NCBI GenBank assembly: GCA_050949415.1
Contig: JBMNFR010000006.1
Location: 186,001 to 250,000, forward strand
Length of the DNA stretch: 64,000 bases
Direction: 5' to 3'
From: JAAZKI01 sp012799905
GTDB taxonomy: Bacteria; Verrucomicrobiota; Lentisphaeria; Oligosphaerales; Oligosphaeraceae
How positions within the stretch are numbered: the stretch's first letter is position 1; each line of letters begins with the position of its first letter. The position numbers and the translations under genes were made by a program. The notes below the pieces were generated by a model. The model did not search any database, was not told where the DNA came from, and was given only the letters and a program-made list of their open reading frames with translations. Shown piece by piece: positions 20,929 through 29,406 of this stretch.

Positions 20929-22770
20929 TTATTGCTTGTCAATGGCTTGGAACTTACACTTCTGGAAGCAGACGCCGCATTTGATGCACTTGTTCTGATC
21001 AATCACATGGCGCTTCTTGGTCACGCCGGTAATCGCATCTTCCGGGCAGTTCTTGGCGCAGACGCCGCAGCCGATGCATTTCTCATTGATGGTGAAGCGG
21101 ATCAGCCTGGCGCAAGCGCCCGCCGGGCAGCGGCGCTCATTGACATGGGCCTCATATTCATTCATGAAGTTGGTCATGGTGGAGAGGACAGGGTTGGGCG
21201 AGGTCTGCCCAAGGCCGCACAGGGCGGTGTCCTTGATGACGAGGGCGAGGCTGCGCAGCTCAACCAGGGTCTGGGGTGTGCCCTTGCCGTGGCAGATGTT
21301 GGTCAGCATCTCGTACAGGCGACGGTTGCCGATTCGGCAGGGCGTGCATTTGCCGCAAGACTCATCGCAGGTGAACTCAAGGAAGAAGCGGGCGATATCG
21401 ACCATGCAGTCATCCTCGTCCATGACGATGATGCCGCCCGAGCCCATCATCGCGCCAATCGCCTTGAGCGTGTCGTAGTCAATCGGAGTGTCGAGGTTCT
21501 TGGCAGCGATGCAGCCGCCGGACGGCCCGCCGATCTGGACGGCCTTGAAGTTGCGATCCTTGTTGATGCCGCCGCCCAGTTTGTAGACGATGTCGCGCAG
21601 CGTCGTGCCCATGGGAACTTCGACCAGGCCGACGCGGTTGATCTTGCCTGCCAAGGCAAACACCTTGGTTCCGGGCGAGCCTTCCGTGCCAATCGTCTTG
21701 AACCAAGCAGCGCCTTTGCGGATGATGGCCGCGATATTAGCGTACGTCTCAACGTTGTTGACAATGGTCGGCTGTTTCCACAAGCCTTGGATGGCCGGGA
21801 ATGGCGGCTTGACCGTCGGCTCGCCGCGCTTGCCCTCAATCGAATGAATCAGGGCGGTTTCCTCACCGCAGACGAACGCGCCGGCGCCGTATTTCAGTTC
21901 AATGTCAAAGTTAAAGCCGGAGCCGAAGATGTCCTTGCCCAGGAAGCCCATTTCGCGGGCCTGGTCAATGGCGATGCGCAGGCGCGTGATGGCCAGGGGG
22001 TATTCGGCTCGGATGTAGATGATGCCGGTGTCAGCGCCGACGGCATAGCCGCCGATGGTCATGGCTTCGAGGACGGCGTGGGGGTCGCCCTCCAGGACAG
22101 CGCGGTCCATGAATGCGCCGGGGTCGCCTTCGTCAGCATTGCAGATCATGTACTTCTGACCCTTGGGCTGGGCTGCCGCAAACTGCCATTTTTTGCCAGT
22201 CGGGAAGCCGGCGCCGCCGCGGCCGCGCAGGTTGGAGTCAAGCACGGCCTGGGAGACTTCCTCCGGCTTCATCGTTGTCAGCACCTTGGCCAAAGCCTGG
22301 TAGCCGTCCCGGAGGATATAGTCTTCGATTCGTTCGGGGTTGATGCGGCCAGTGTTGCGCAAGGCGACCTTAGCCTGCAAAGCGTTGTTCGTATTTTCTT
22401 CGTCTTCCGGGTAGTACCAAGTGCGTTCGACCTGGGTCGCGCCTTCGGCGGCTCCCTCCAGGCCGGCTTCCAGAATGGCCGGAATCTGCTCCGGCTTGAC
22501 TTTGCCGTAAATGATGGCCTTGCCGCTGTTGTCACGCAGCTCAATCGTTGGCTCGCAATAGCATAAGCCCATGCAGCCTACGGAGACGGCCTCGAATTTA
22601 TCATCGTATTCCGGCTCTTCCAGGGCGGCGGTGATGGCGTCAAACACCTTGGCGCCGCCGGCAGCCAGGCCGCAAGTGCCCAGAGAAACCAGAATCTTCA
22701 CCTTGTCAGAGACGGCTTGAACAAGGCTCGCTTTCAAAGCGTTCAGTTCAGATGGGGTTTTAAGTGTCAT
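20929..22770 (-). CDS. hydB: NuoF-like NADH/FMN subunit, operon 2
   Basis: A 613-residue HndC/HydB-type flavoprotein. N-terminal thioredoxin-like 2Fe-2S region (SLGTCGLAAGG; GCMGLCYCEP), NADH/FMN fold (GRGGAGFPTG; NADEGDPGAF), ESCGKCTPCRIG 4Fe-4S site and two C-terminal ferredoxin clusters (CIGCGVCAKNCPEDA; CIKCGVCFQKCKFQA). It hands electrons between NADH, ferredoxin and HydA. It sits between hydC2 and hydA2 with short spacers. A long open frame on the opposite strand (19786-22566) is only a shadow of this coding pattern. Confidence 0.95.
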   Translation of the reverse strand: MTLKTPSELNALKASLVQAVSDKVKILVSLGTCGLAAGGAKVFDAITAALEEPEYDDKFEAVSVGCMGLCYCEPTIELRDNSGKAIIYGKVKPEQIPAILEAGLEGAAEGATQVERTWYYPEDEENTNNALQAKVALRNTGRINPERIEDYILRDGYQALAKVLTTMKPEEVSQAVLDSNLRGRGGAGFPTGKKWQFAAAQPKGQKYMICNADEGDPGAFMDRAVLEGDPHAVLEAMTIGGYAVGADTGIIYIRAEYPLAITRLRIAIDQAREMGFLGKDIFGSGFNFDIELKYGAGAFVCGEETALIHSIEGKRGEPTVKPPFPAIQGLWKQPTIVNNVETYANIAAIIRKGAAWFKTIGTEGSPGTKVFALAGKINRVGLVEVPMGTTLRDIVYKLGGGINKDRNFKAVQIGGPSGGCIAAKNLDTPIDYDTLKAIGAMMGSGGIIVMDEDDCMVDIARFFLEFTCDESCGKCTPCRIGNRRLYEMLTNICHGKGTPQTLVELRSLALVIKDTALCGLGQTSPNPVLSTMTNFMNEYEAHVNERRCPAGACARLIRFTINEKCIGCGVCAKNCPEDAITGVTKKRHVIDQNKCIKCGVCFQKCKFQAIDKQ

Positions 22771-22791
22771 GTTGGCTCGTTCCTTACAAGG

Positions 22792-23325
22792 TTAATCCTG
22801 ATATTCAGCAAGAATTTCGCTAACCATCTCAGGGGTGACTTTACCATAGACTTTATCGTCGACCATGACGACTGGTGCCAGGCTGCACGCGCCAACGCAA
22901 CGCAGGACATTCAAAAAGAACTTCAGGTCAGCCGTGGTCTCGCCTTCCTGGACATTGAGCTGCTTTTTGAATTCATCGACAAGCCGCATTGAGCCTTTGA
23001 CAAAGCAGGCAGTGCCGCAGCAGACGCTGATCTTGTGCCGGCCGATAGGCTTGTCCGTGAAGTAAGAATAAAAGCTGATCACGCCGTAGATTTCAGAACG
23101 AGTGATTTTGAGCCTTTCCGAAATTACCTGCTGGACTTCCTGGGGAAGGTACCCGAAGATACCTTGGGCCTTGTGCAGCGTCTCGATTAGATGCCCCCGG
23201 TTGACGTCAATATCCTGACCCAGGGGCAGGCTGTCGATAAACGCCACCAGCTGGGACGTTTTCTCGGGCTCCAACCTCATCAGTTTCTCTAGAGCCTTTT
23301 CCTTCTTGCAGCAGTCACAACTCAT
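22792..23325 (-). CDS. hydC: NuoE-like 2Fe-2S subunit, operon 2
   Basis: A 177-residue NuoE/HndA-type subunit with CCGTACFVKGS and CVGACSLAP carrying the four 2Fe-2S ligands. The N-terminus is unusual in containing CDCCKKEK, a short cysteine-rich extension. GGAGGTAAC precedes the ATG. It is the first gene of operon 2, which lacks the regulatory HydS/phosphatase module of operon 1. Confidence 0.93.
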   Translation of the reverse strand: MSCDCCKKEKALEKLMRLEPEKTSQLVAFIDSLPLGQDIDVNRGHLIETLHKAQGIFGYLPQEVQQVISERLKITRSEIYGVISFYSYFTDKPIGRHKISVCCGTACFVKGSMRLVDEFKKQLNVQEGETTADLKFFLNVLRCVGACSLAPVVMVDDKVYGKVTPEMVSEILAEYQD

Positions 23326-23399
23326 GTTACCTCCGTCGTGCTTCTAATGCAACACCAGCGGCAAGCCCAATCAAGACCGCCGCGCATGAAAACAGTGAA

Positions 23400-23430
23400 C
23401 TATTATAACATTATAAAAATGTGGACGATA
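23400..23430 (-). promoter_or_regulatory. Possible promoter of hydrogenase operon 2
   Basis: Two TATAAT-like hexamers overlap in TTATAATGTTATAA on the minus strand, about 80-95 bp upstream of hydC2. No clear -35 was fixed. A Rex site could overlap but the sequence is not the usual Rex palindrome. Confidence 0.3.
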
Positions 23431-23572
23431 CGCCATCAAACAAAAAACAGAAAAAAACGCGCCAAGACTAGCGCAAGCACAGAAATCAATAATATACCGC
23501 ATGGAACCATGAAATCCCAACCGCTAGTTTTTATTTTGTCTTTTTTTTCACAATACGCTTTGTTTAGGGGCG

Positions 23573-23608
23573 AGGGGCGAGGGGCGAGTTCCGGCACTAA
23601 AGTGCCGG
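23573..23608. repeat. Short GAGGGGC heptamer run and hairpin
   Basis: Two to three GAGGGGC units are followed by a CCGGCAC/GTGCCGG hairpin at 23591-23608. It belongs to the heptamer family seen in long arrays elsewhere. Confidence 0.6.
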
Positions 23609-23623
23609 CACTGGACGGAGGCG

Positions 23624-23667
23624 AAAAAAACAAACCCTCCCTGCTGCACGTGTTCAGCAGGGAGGGT
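23624..23667 (-). terminator. Terminator of tRNA-His
   Basis: A perfect 13-bp stem (23634-23646 with 23655-23667) with an 8-nt loop. On the minus strand it is followed by TTTGTTTTTTT, and it begins 8 bp after the tRNA. Confidence 0.85.
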
Positions 23668-23674
23668 AGGAAAT

Positions 23675-23752
23675 TGGGGTGACTGACCGGACTTGAACCG
23701 GCGACCTCCTGGGCCACAACCAGGCGCTCTAACCAACTGAGCTACAGCCACC
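23675..23752 (-). tRNA. tRNA-His (GTG anticodon)
   Basis: The minus strand folds as a complete cloverleaf starting GGTGGCTGTAGCTCAGTTGG. The anticodon stem CCTGG/CCAGG holds loop TTGTGGC, giving anticodon GTG. The acceptor has the extra G-1 opposite C73, the mark of tRNA-His, and CCA is encoded at 23677-23675. The T arm contains GGTTCAAGTCC. Confidence 0.95.
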
Positions 23753-23772
23753 ATAAAAAACTGGCAAGCGAT

Positions 23773-23802
23773 ATAATATGACACTGTTTTCAAAATAGGC
23801 AA
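23773..23802 (-). promoter_or_regulatory. Probable tRNA-His promoter
   Basis: On the minus strand TTGCCT (23802-23797) and TATTAT (23778-23773) are separated by 18 bp, about 20 bp before the tRNA 5' end. Confidence 0.5.
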
Positions 23803-23877
23803 GTCGCCTGGCTGCGTTTTCCACGCGCCAGGCCGGAAATCCGGGCACACACCGCGCTGGCGACTGCGTTGCCCTAC

Positions 23878-23910
23878 AAAAAGCCCGCCGGCTTAGGAAA
23901 ACCGGCGGGC
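23878..23910 (-). terminator. Terminator of the pseudopilin locus
   Basis: GCCCGCCGG (23883-23891) pairs with CCGGCGGGC (23902-23910); on the minus strand the stem is followed by TTTTT. It lies about 50 bp after the pseudopilin stop. Confidence 0.75.
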
Positions 23911-23960
23911 GGGTAAGAAGGCGTTGCGTCTAAACAAAGCTCCTTAACTCAGGCAGGACG

Positions 23961-24685
23961 TTAGTCCACAACTGTAACCGTTTGGTTTTCTTTTATCTCG
24001 GCGCATCTCTTCAAATAGTCCACTTTTTTCCAGGATTCAGCGCTGGCATGGCCGTCGACAAAGACATAAATCGCTATATCACCATGACGGTTGAAGTTGG
24101 GGTCGCCGGCCGTGGTGCTGCTGCTGTTACCTGCTTTGACTTGATTGGCGCCGGAAAATTCTACATAAAAATATCCATCCAGATTTATGCTTCCTGCCTC
24201 TTCCAGGAACGCCGGCACCGAGCTGGGCTTCTTGACTATGCTGACTCTTTTGGCCTCAATAACTCCATTCAAAGCATAGGAGTTTTTGTATTCATTTATG
24301 TCAGATGGGCAGACATAGACGCCTTCGTCACCGATATATTTAAATAAAGAACCGTCTTTCGGGAGAAATTCTAAATCATTGCGGTTCCGCGATTTATATA
24401 ATTAATCCATGTCGCGCTGTGATTTTGATCAGGTGTCGGAAGCCCACTGCTTGCATCTTGGGAGGCTCTATCCCACGATTGCGGGAAGTTGGCTCTGGTG
24501 CCGCCGTCTTGGACGTACATGCTGAGGCCGAGGCCGAATTGTTTCATGTTGCTGATGCAGGATGCTTGCTGGGCCTTTTCGCGCGCCTTGGCAAGGGCGG
24601 GCAGGAGCATGGCAGCCAGAATCGCGATGATCGCAATCACGACCAGCAGCTCAATTAAGGTAAAAAGACGTTGTTGCTTTTTCAT
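23961..24685 (-). pseudogene. Frameshifted prepilin-type pseudopilin
   Basis: Two reading frames together encode one pseudopilin of about 240 residues. The first (from ATG 24685, GGAGAG upstream) has the prepilin cleavage motif FTLIELLVVIAIIAILAAML and SNMKQFGLGLSMYV. It stops at about 24371 after RGTAMI. The frame one base over continues as LEFLPKDGSLFKYIGDE, VYVCPSD and SYALN, then FVDGHASAESW near the end, the usual C-terminal mark of this Lentisphaerota/Planctomycetes family. Loss of one base near GCAATGATTT accounts for it. Either a pseudogene, a sequencing error, or a programmed shift; the first two are more likely. Confidence 0.8.
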
Positions 24686-24894
24686 GAAACTCTCTCCATG
24701 TGTTCTAAGGGTGAATCAAGGTGTCAGATGGTTGTAATGCTATTCCTTGGTAAAAAAATGCGTTGGCGGCGAAGCCAAGCCGCAATTGGCGGCAGAAACG
24801 AAAATAGTGAATAATTTTCTACAACATATTATAACCTTCTGTTGCAAAAAAAACAAATTCACCCCCTGTGATAAGTTTTGGCCGGGGTAATGGG

Positions 24895-25030
24895 TCAGTC
24901 CTCGGTAGCGCCTTTACAAGGCGCCAGTTTTGGGGTATGCCTCCCCCCAGGCTAAAGCCTGGGGTTAAGCATGGTTAAGCGCCTACGGCGCAAAAAGATG
25001 TGGACGGTGTGGACATGGCGGCCAGTGTAG
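24895..25030. repeat. Family D repeat, copy 2
   Basis: CAAGGCGCC, CCAGGCTAAAGCCTGG palindrome, TTAAGCATGGTTAAGCGCC and GTGGAC units, in the same order as at 18950. Confidence 0.6.
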
Positions 25031-25050
25031 TCCAAACTCACTCTCGCCCC

Positions 25051-25125
25051 TCGCCCCTCGCCCCTCGCCCCTTTCCTGAGACCGCTGCTCATCGGATTTC
25101 CGAATATCAATCAGTGACCGATTAC
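25051..25125. repeat. Left arm of 75-bp perfect inverted repeat
   Basis: Reading 25051-25125 is identical to the reverse complement of 29020-29094. The arm includes three GCCCCTC-type heptamers and CCTGAGACCGCTGCTC. Confidence 0.9.
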
Positions 25126-25343
25126 TGGTCGGGGTAATGGGCGCTGACTGATAATGGCCATTCCAACAGCATGTTTTCAGCGCTTCTGCCGCTCCGCGTC
25201 GATGAACGCGGAGGACATGGCGTACGCCGGCTGCGGAATAGAGGTAATGAGCCGCCGTCCACAGCGTCCACACTGTCCACAGCGTCCACAGATCAATGAA
25301 CAATCGCGGCCGCCTGAACTACGTACGCTCGTCGCCGCATTTT

Positions 25344-26678
25344 TCAGCTATTGAGCACTTCGATGGCGGCTTTCATCATGTTCTGTCCGGCCAGACGGTC
25401 TGCCTTTTCCGGCGACGGGCTGGTTTCATAGCCGCCGCCGTGAGTGTAGTGCTCGGGCAGGCCGACATAGCCGACTTCGCCCATGCTCAACCCAGCCACC
25501 AGGGTCAGCGGGAAGCGCGAGGCCGCCTTGATGCCAAGGCCGATTTCCACGAACGGCTCGGCCGGGAGGGACACTATGCCAATCGCATCGTCGAATTGCA
25601 AGGCGATTATCTTCTCCACCCGCTTTTCCGTACACGCTTGGTCACGGCATTTCATCAGATTCTCGGCAAAGAACTTGAGCACGTAAGGATGCTTTTTGGC
25701 GATGTCTTCGCTGGTGAAGTCGCGGCCGTCTTCCATGACCGCATCACGGAATTTTTCGACCGTCTTTTTCGCTTCCTCGTATTCCTCGTCGGTCACGGTG
25801 ATATACGGCACTTCCAGCGTCGTGGTTGCTGCCTTGATGGATTTGACTTTGACTTCATTAAGCTGATAGAGCGCCGTCAGGATGGTTGCAGCGTAGCCCT
25901 TGCCGATGCGGGTGGCTTCCTGGTATGAAGTCTGGTCAGCGGCGGTCGCGGTGTTGAAATGATTGATGTTGCCCTGGGCGCCGATGATAGTGATCACGGG
26001 CACGTCATAGCCCAGGCGCGCCTGGATTTCGTGCTCCATGCGACCTGGCCAGTCGGCTGAGACAAGGTCGCCGCCGATGGTGTCGGTGTGGTTGACGATG
26101 TTGGCCAGCAACAGCCGATAAAAGCCCTCCTGGCGGACGGCGAGCAGCGGAATCGACGGGTCGGTTCCGCCTTCCGGTTGGTCGATCTGTGGGTTCAATT
26201 TGCCGGGATTGGTGAGCACGCCGCCGTTTTTCATCCAATATCTGCGATTGAACGACAGGGTGGTGCATTCCGTCTTGGTGGCCAGCAGTTCGGCCGGAGC
26301 CAGGCTGGCGGCGGCCCGCTGCACCGCGGAAACCGTCTTTGCCTCAAGCATGTCCATATAGCCGGGGTCAGCGTAGCCATCGAATAGCCCGGACGTGTAC
26401 GGGCCAGTGTGGGTGTGCGTGGCTGAAAACAGGATGTTTTCGGCAAAATCCACGCCGGCCTTTTTGAGTGCGTCAATGAGCTGCTGCACAAATTCGCCGG
26501 GGAGCAGGCAGAGATCGAATGAAACAATGGCCATGGTGGTTTTGCCGCTCTGGAACACCGCAGCCTTGATAGTCAGGGGATCAAGAGCGCCGCGATTAGG
26601 ACGTGGATTGAAATAGCCGCACAGCGGAATGCCATACGACGGTGTGATATCTTCTTTAGCAAAACCGAATTTGAACAT
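25344..26678 (-). CDS. Neutral/alkaline ceramidase-like hydrolase
   Basis: A 444-residue protein matching the N-terminal domain of neutral/alkaline non-lysosomal ceramidases. It opens with FGFAKEDITPSYGIPLCGY, typical of the family, and contains the metal/catalytic stretch FSATHTHTGPYTSG (about 93-106) and a later GAQGNINH. It lacks an evident signal peptide, and the true ceramidase C-terminal domain is missing, so it may act on another amide or ester. ATG 26678 is preferred to longer starts because CAGGAGAC precedes it. It lies alone between repeat blocks, inside the segment bounded by the 75-bp inverted repeats. Confidence 0.8.
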   Translation of the reverse strand: MFKFGFAKEDITPSYGIPLCGYFNPRPNRGALDPLTIKAAVFQSGKTTMAIVSFDLCLLPGEFVQQLIDALKKAGVDFAENILFSATHTHTGPYTSGLFDGYADPGYMDMLEAKTVSAVQRAAASLAPAELLATKTECTTLSFNRRYWMKNGGVLTNPGKLNPQIDQPEGGTDPSIPLLAVRQEGFYRLLLANIVNHTDTIGGDLVSADWPGRMEHEIQARLGYDVPVITIIGAQGNINHFNTATAADQTSYQEATRIGKGYAATILTALYQLNEVKVKSIKAATTTLEVPYITVTDEEYEEAKKTVEKFRDAVMEDGRDFTSEDIAKKHPYVLKFFAENLMKCRDQACTEKRVEKIIALQFDDAIGIVSLPAEPFVEIGLGIKAASRFPLTLVAGLSMGEVGYVGLPEHYTHGGGYETSPSPEKADRLAGQNMMKAAIEVLNS

Positions 26679-26794
26679 AACTATTGTCTCCTGCTTGCTG
26701 TTGTTTGTTGGGGAAAAACACCCTATACAATGTAAGACCAAACACGGTTTTTGCAATGGCCAGAGCACGTAGTTCAGGAGGTTGTATGTGATTC

Positions 26795-27036
26795 GGTCAC
26801 GGATTGATACTCGGAGTTCAGGCAGGCTGCGGTGCCAAGCGCCCAGGGTTAAGGCACTTTAGTGGACAGTGGACAATGGACGTTAGTGGACGTTAGTAGA
26901 CGATGGACTGTGGACAGAAGTAGACGTTAGTGGAGAGTGGACGTGGACAGAAATGGACGGAAGTGGACAATAGGGCTGGTGGACGTTGGCCCCTCGCCCC
27001 TCGCCCCTCGCCCCTCGCCCCTCGCCCCTCGCCCAA
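26795..27036. repeat. Family B repeat followed by GCCCCTC heptamers
   Basis: TTGATACTCGGAGTTCAGG head, then a run of TGGAC units (26855-26965), then six or so GCCCCTC heptamers (26991-27036). It fills the gap before the unknown operon. Confidence 0.75.
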
Positions 27037-27093
27037 TTAACCGTCGTTTCGAGCGTTTTATCATCGTGATATCAGCAGAAAGGAGGTTGCGCC

Positions 27094-28077
27094 ATGTCGA
27101 AAACACATCTTCGTCTCACTGTGCTTGTCGTTCTGGTTGCGGTCGCGGCTGTTGTCGCGCTTCGCTGGAGTCAGGTCAGTCGCTCCTCGTCGCCGACTAT
27201 TGATCGTGACGCCCTGCTCCATCTCGTCAACGCACGCACTGACGCGTACAATCTCAGCAACACCCAGGCTCAGGCCGCCTTTGCCAGCGTTGTCTCTCAG
27301 GACGTTGAAGCGGCTTTCAACGCCATTTTGGCCAAGGTGCCGGAAGCCACGGCGCAGCTCACTTCCTGGGAGACCTCGGCCGAACTGACTTACCGCCTGG
27401 CTGCGGACAAGTTGAACGGCACGGAAACTGCCGCAGAGCTCGTCGCCAGCATCATTGTGCCGACCATCGGCACGCCCAGCGTCCAGGCCACTGCCCTCGC
27501 CTGCCAGCACCTGAACCGCTTTTGCCTGCAATTAGCGGAAAACAGCACGCTCTACGGCGCTGACCTGGCCACCATGCTTTCCGGGCCAGAGGTCGCGCCG
27601 GTTCTGCCCGAGGCCGCGCTGCAAGACCTCGGCACTGCTTTGGCGGACACTGCTGCGCAGGTCAACGAAGCCGCTTTCGATACTGCCCTGGCCACCATCG
27701 GCGCTGGCCTTGAGGTGATTTTCATCAAAAGCGGCCTTGTCGCCGTGACTCGGGTCATCGCGGCCGCAGTCACCCGAATGGGCGCTGGTTCGGCCGTCGG
27801 CGCTGGCTGCGCTGCTGCTGATGGCCCCATGCCAGTGGGCGATGTCATCGGCGCGATGGTGTTTGCCGGCAGCGCGGCGTGGACGACTTGGGACCTGTAT
27901 CGAGCCCGAGTCCGCCTGCCGCGAGAAATCGCCCTGGATTTGACGAATAAAATCTCCGCCTGCCGCGACAACGTCATCAAGACCACGCTTGACAGCGGCA
28001 ATCAGGCTCTGGAGCTTCACAACCAGGCGGCAGCCAACGTCGTTGCCCAGCTGCATCAACATCTGCAAGGAGAATGA
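27094..28077 (+). CDS. Membrane-anchored protein of unknown function
   Basis: A 327-residue alanine-rich protein not recognised. An N-terminal segment (LTVLVVLVAVAAVVAL, residues 8-24) is a signal anchor. The middle is helical. A Gly/Ala-rich stretch around 225-270 (MGAGSAVGAG ... VIGAMVFAGSAAWTTW) could be a second membrane hairpin, followed by a basic segment (YRARVRLPRE) and a helical end. AAAGGAGG precedes the ATG. It ends 2 bp before the next gene, also a membrane protein, so the two probably form one complex. No catalytic motif is visible. Confidence 0.75.
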   Translation: MSKTHLRLTVLVVLVAVAAVVALRWSQVSRSSSPTIDRDALLHLVNARTDAYNLSNTQAQAAFASVVSQDVEAAFNAILAKVPEATAQLTSWETSAELTYRLAADKLNGTETAAELVASIIVPTIGTPSVQATALACQHLNRFCLQLAENSTLYGADLATMLSGPEVAPVLPEAALQDLGTALADTAAQVNEAAFDTALATIGAGLEVIFIKSGLVAVTRVIAAAVTRMGAGSAVGAGCAAADGPMPVGDVIGAMVFAGSAAWTTWDLYRARVRLPREIALDLTNKISACRDNVIKTTLDSGNQALELHNQAAANVVAQLHQHLQGE

Positions 28078-28079
28078 CT

Positions 28080-29006
28080 ATGCGCGCGCATTTCTTCCGC
28101 CCTCCCCCTGGCCGAATTGTCCGCCCAGTCGGCTGGCTGCGTTGCACAGTCAGCGTCGTTTTGCTTTTGGCGGCTGGATTTGGCCTGACTGCGACTGCCG
28201 CCCCAGCCGCCAAAATCGTCGGCGAAGCCGTTGAACAGGCCGCTAAACGCAGTGGCAAGACGCTGGCGCCGGCTGCCCGCAAGGCCGCCAATCAAACCGC
28301 CAAAAAACTGGCGACGCAATACGGCGACGATGTCCTCAAAGTCGTTGCCGACGGCGGTCTGGAAACCCTGAACCAAGGCCTCAAGCACGGCGATGACTTT
28401 TGGCATTTGGCCCGGCTTCGGCCTGCCGCCGCCCGGGTTCTGGCTCTGCATGCCGATGACCTGGTGCCTTTGGCCAAGCGCCTAGGGCCGACCGTGCTGG
28501 ACCTGGAAGTCAAGGCCCCAGGCATCTCCCGACGCCTGGTCGCGACCTTTGGCGACGACGCCATCAAGCAGCTGGCTCACGCTCCGGCAGCAGACTTGCC
28601 CCGGCTGGTCGGATATGCTCAGAAAGCCGACAACCCCGCCACCGCCAAAATGCTCCTGGACTATTATGGGAAAGCGTCCTCTGGAACTGCTTTCTTGGAT
28701 CATCTGTCCTGGAAGCACATCATGAGCAGCGGCCTGTCTGCTGCTGCCATCATAGCGGCCTTCCAGGTCAGCACCGGCGTCCGCGAAGGCTTGGAGACAA
28801 CCGCCGAAAATTCCCCGGAAACATTCGCTCAAACCGTTGACAGCCTGACTGCGCCAGTGCGCGTTGGTCTGTATGCCCTGGTCGTGGTTCTGCTCCTCCC
28901 CCTGGCAGGATGGTCCTGGCGACGATTCCGACGCAGCCAAAGAGCCGCGGCTGACGACGCCAAGGCCAGCGCAAGCAACAGCCATGAGCCGGATCAAGCC
29001 TGCTGA
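28080..29006 (+). CDS. Membrane protein with repeated GDD helices, unknown function
   Basis: About 308 residues, not recognised. A signal-peptide-like N-terminus (VVLLLAAGFGLTATAAPA) and a C-terminal membrane segment (VGLYALVVVLLLPLAGW) followed by arginines suggest an envelope protein with its bulk outside. Between them are helical repeats sharing an aromatic-Gly-Asp-Asp start: YGDDVLKVV, HGDDFWHL, HADDLVPL, FGDDAIKQL. The second ATG at 28080 is chosen because AAGGAG lies 7 bp upstream; ATG 28074 overlaps the preceding stop codon. Encoded with the gene before it. Confidence 0.75.
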   Translation: MRAHFFRPPPGRIVRPVGWLRCTVSVVLLLAAGFGLTATAAPAAKIVGEAVEQAAKRSGKTLAPAARKAANQTAKKLATQYGDDVLKVVADGGLETLNQGLKHGDDFWHLARLRPAAARVLALHADDLVPLAKRLGPTVLDLEVKAPGISRRLVATFGDDAIKQLAHAPAADLPRLVGYAQKADNPATAKMLLDYYGKASSGTAFLDHLSWKHIMSSGLSAAAIIAAFQVSTGVREGLETTAENSPETFAQTVDSLTAPVRVGLYALVVVLLLPLAGWSWRRFRRSQRAAADDAKASASNSHEPDQAC

Positions 29007-29019
29007 GCTGCCGATTTTC

Positions 29020-29094
29020 GTAATCGGTCACTGATTGATATTCGGAAATCCGATGAGCAGCGGTCTCAGGAAAGGGGCGAGGGGCGAGGGGCGA
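29020..29094. repeat. Right arm of 75-bp perfect inverted repeat
   Basis: Exact reverse complement of 25051-25125. Together they bracket the ceramidase-like gene and the unknown two-gene operon, 3.9 kb. Confidence 0.9.
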
Positions 29095-29117
29095 AAGTAA
29101 GCTTGAGCTACGCTGTC

Positions 29118-29262
29118 CACCATGTCCACTTCTGTCCACAGTCCATCGTCTACTGATGTCCATTAAAGTCCACTAAAGTCCATTGTCCACTGTCCACTAA
29201 GGTGCCTTATCCGGGCAGTCTGGCGCCGCAACTCGCCGGAACCCCAAGTATCAATCGGTGAC
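29118..29262. repeat. Family B repeat, inverted copy
   Basis: TGTCCAC units (29118-29200) lead to CGCCGGAACCCCAAGTATCAA, the reverse of the family B head. Confidence 0.7.
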
Positions 29263-29406
29263 CCATTACCGATTTTCTCGGCCGTATGCATTTTATATTT
29301 GTCTATATTTAGTTTTGCGTTTATATTTGACTTTTACCCGTTTTTATCCCAAGCCTGGGCGCGGTTCTCCAGCGCCCGTTTTCTTCAACCCACAAGAGGA
29401 ATGTCC

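Larger units (their letters stand above)
24686..25343. other. Non-coding, repeat-filled interval
   Basis: Holds a family D repeat (24895-25030), GCCCCTC heptamers (25044-25071) and the left arm of a 75-bp inverted repeat (25051-25125). 25260-25290 has several GTCCACA units. No gene seen. Confidence 0.6.

Noticed and set aside
19786..22566. 926-residue open frame on the plus strand
   Set aside because: It lies opposite hydA and hydB of operon 2, which match known families over their full length. The frame is a codon-bias shadow.
23400..23430. Rex operator
   Set aside because: TTATAATGTTATAA does not match the TTGTTAA-N4-TTAACAA palindrome; listed only as a possible promoter.
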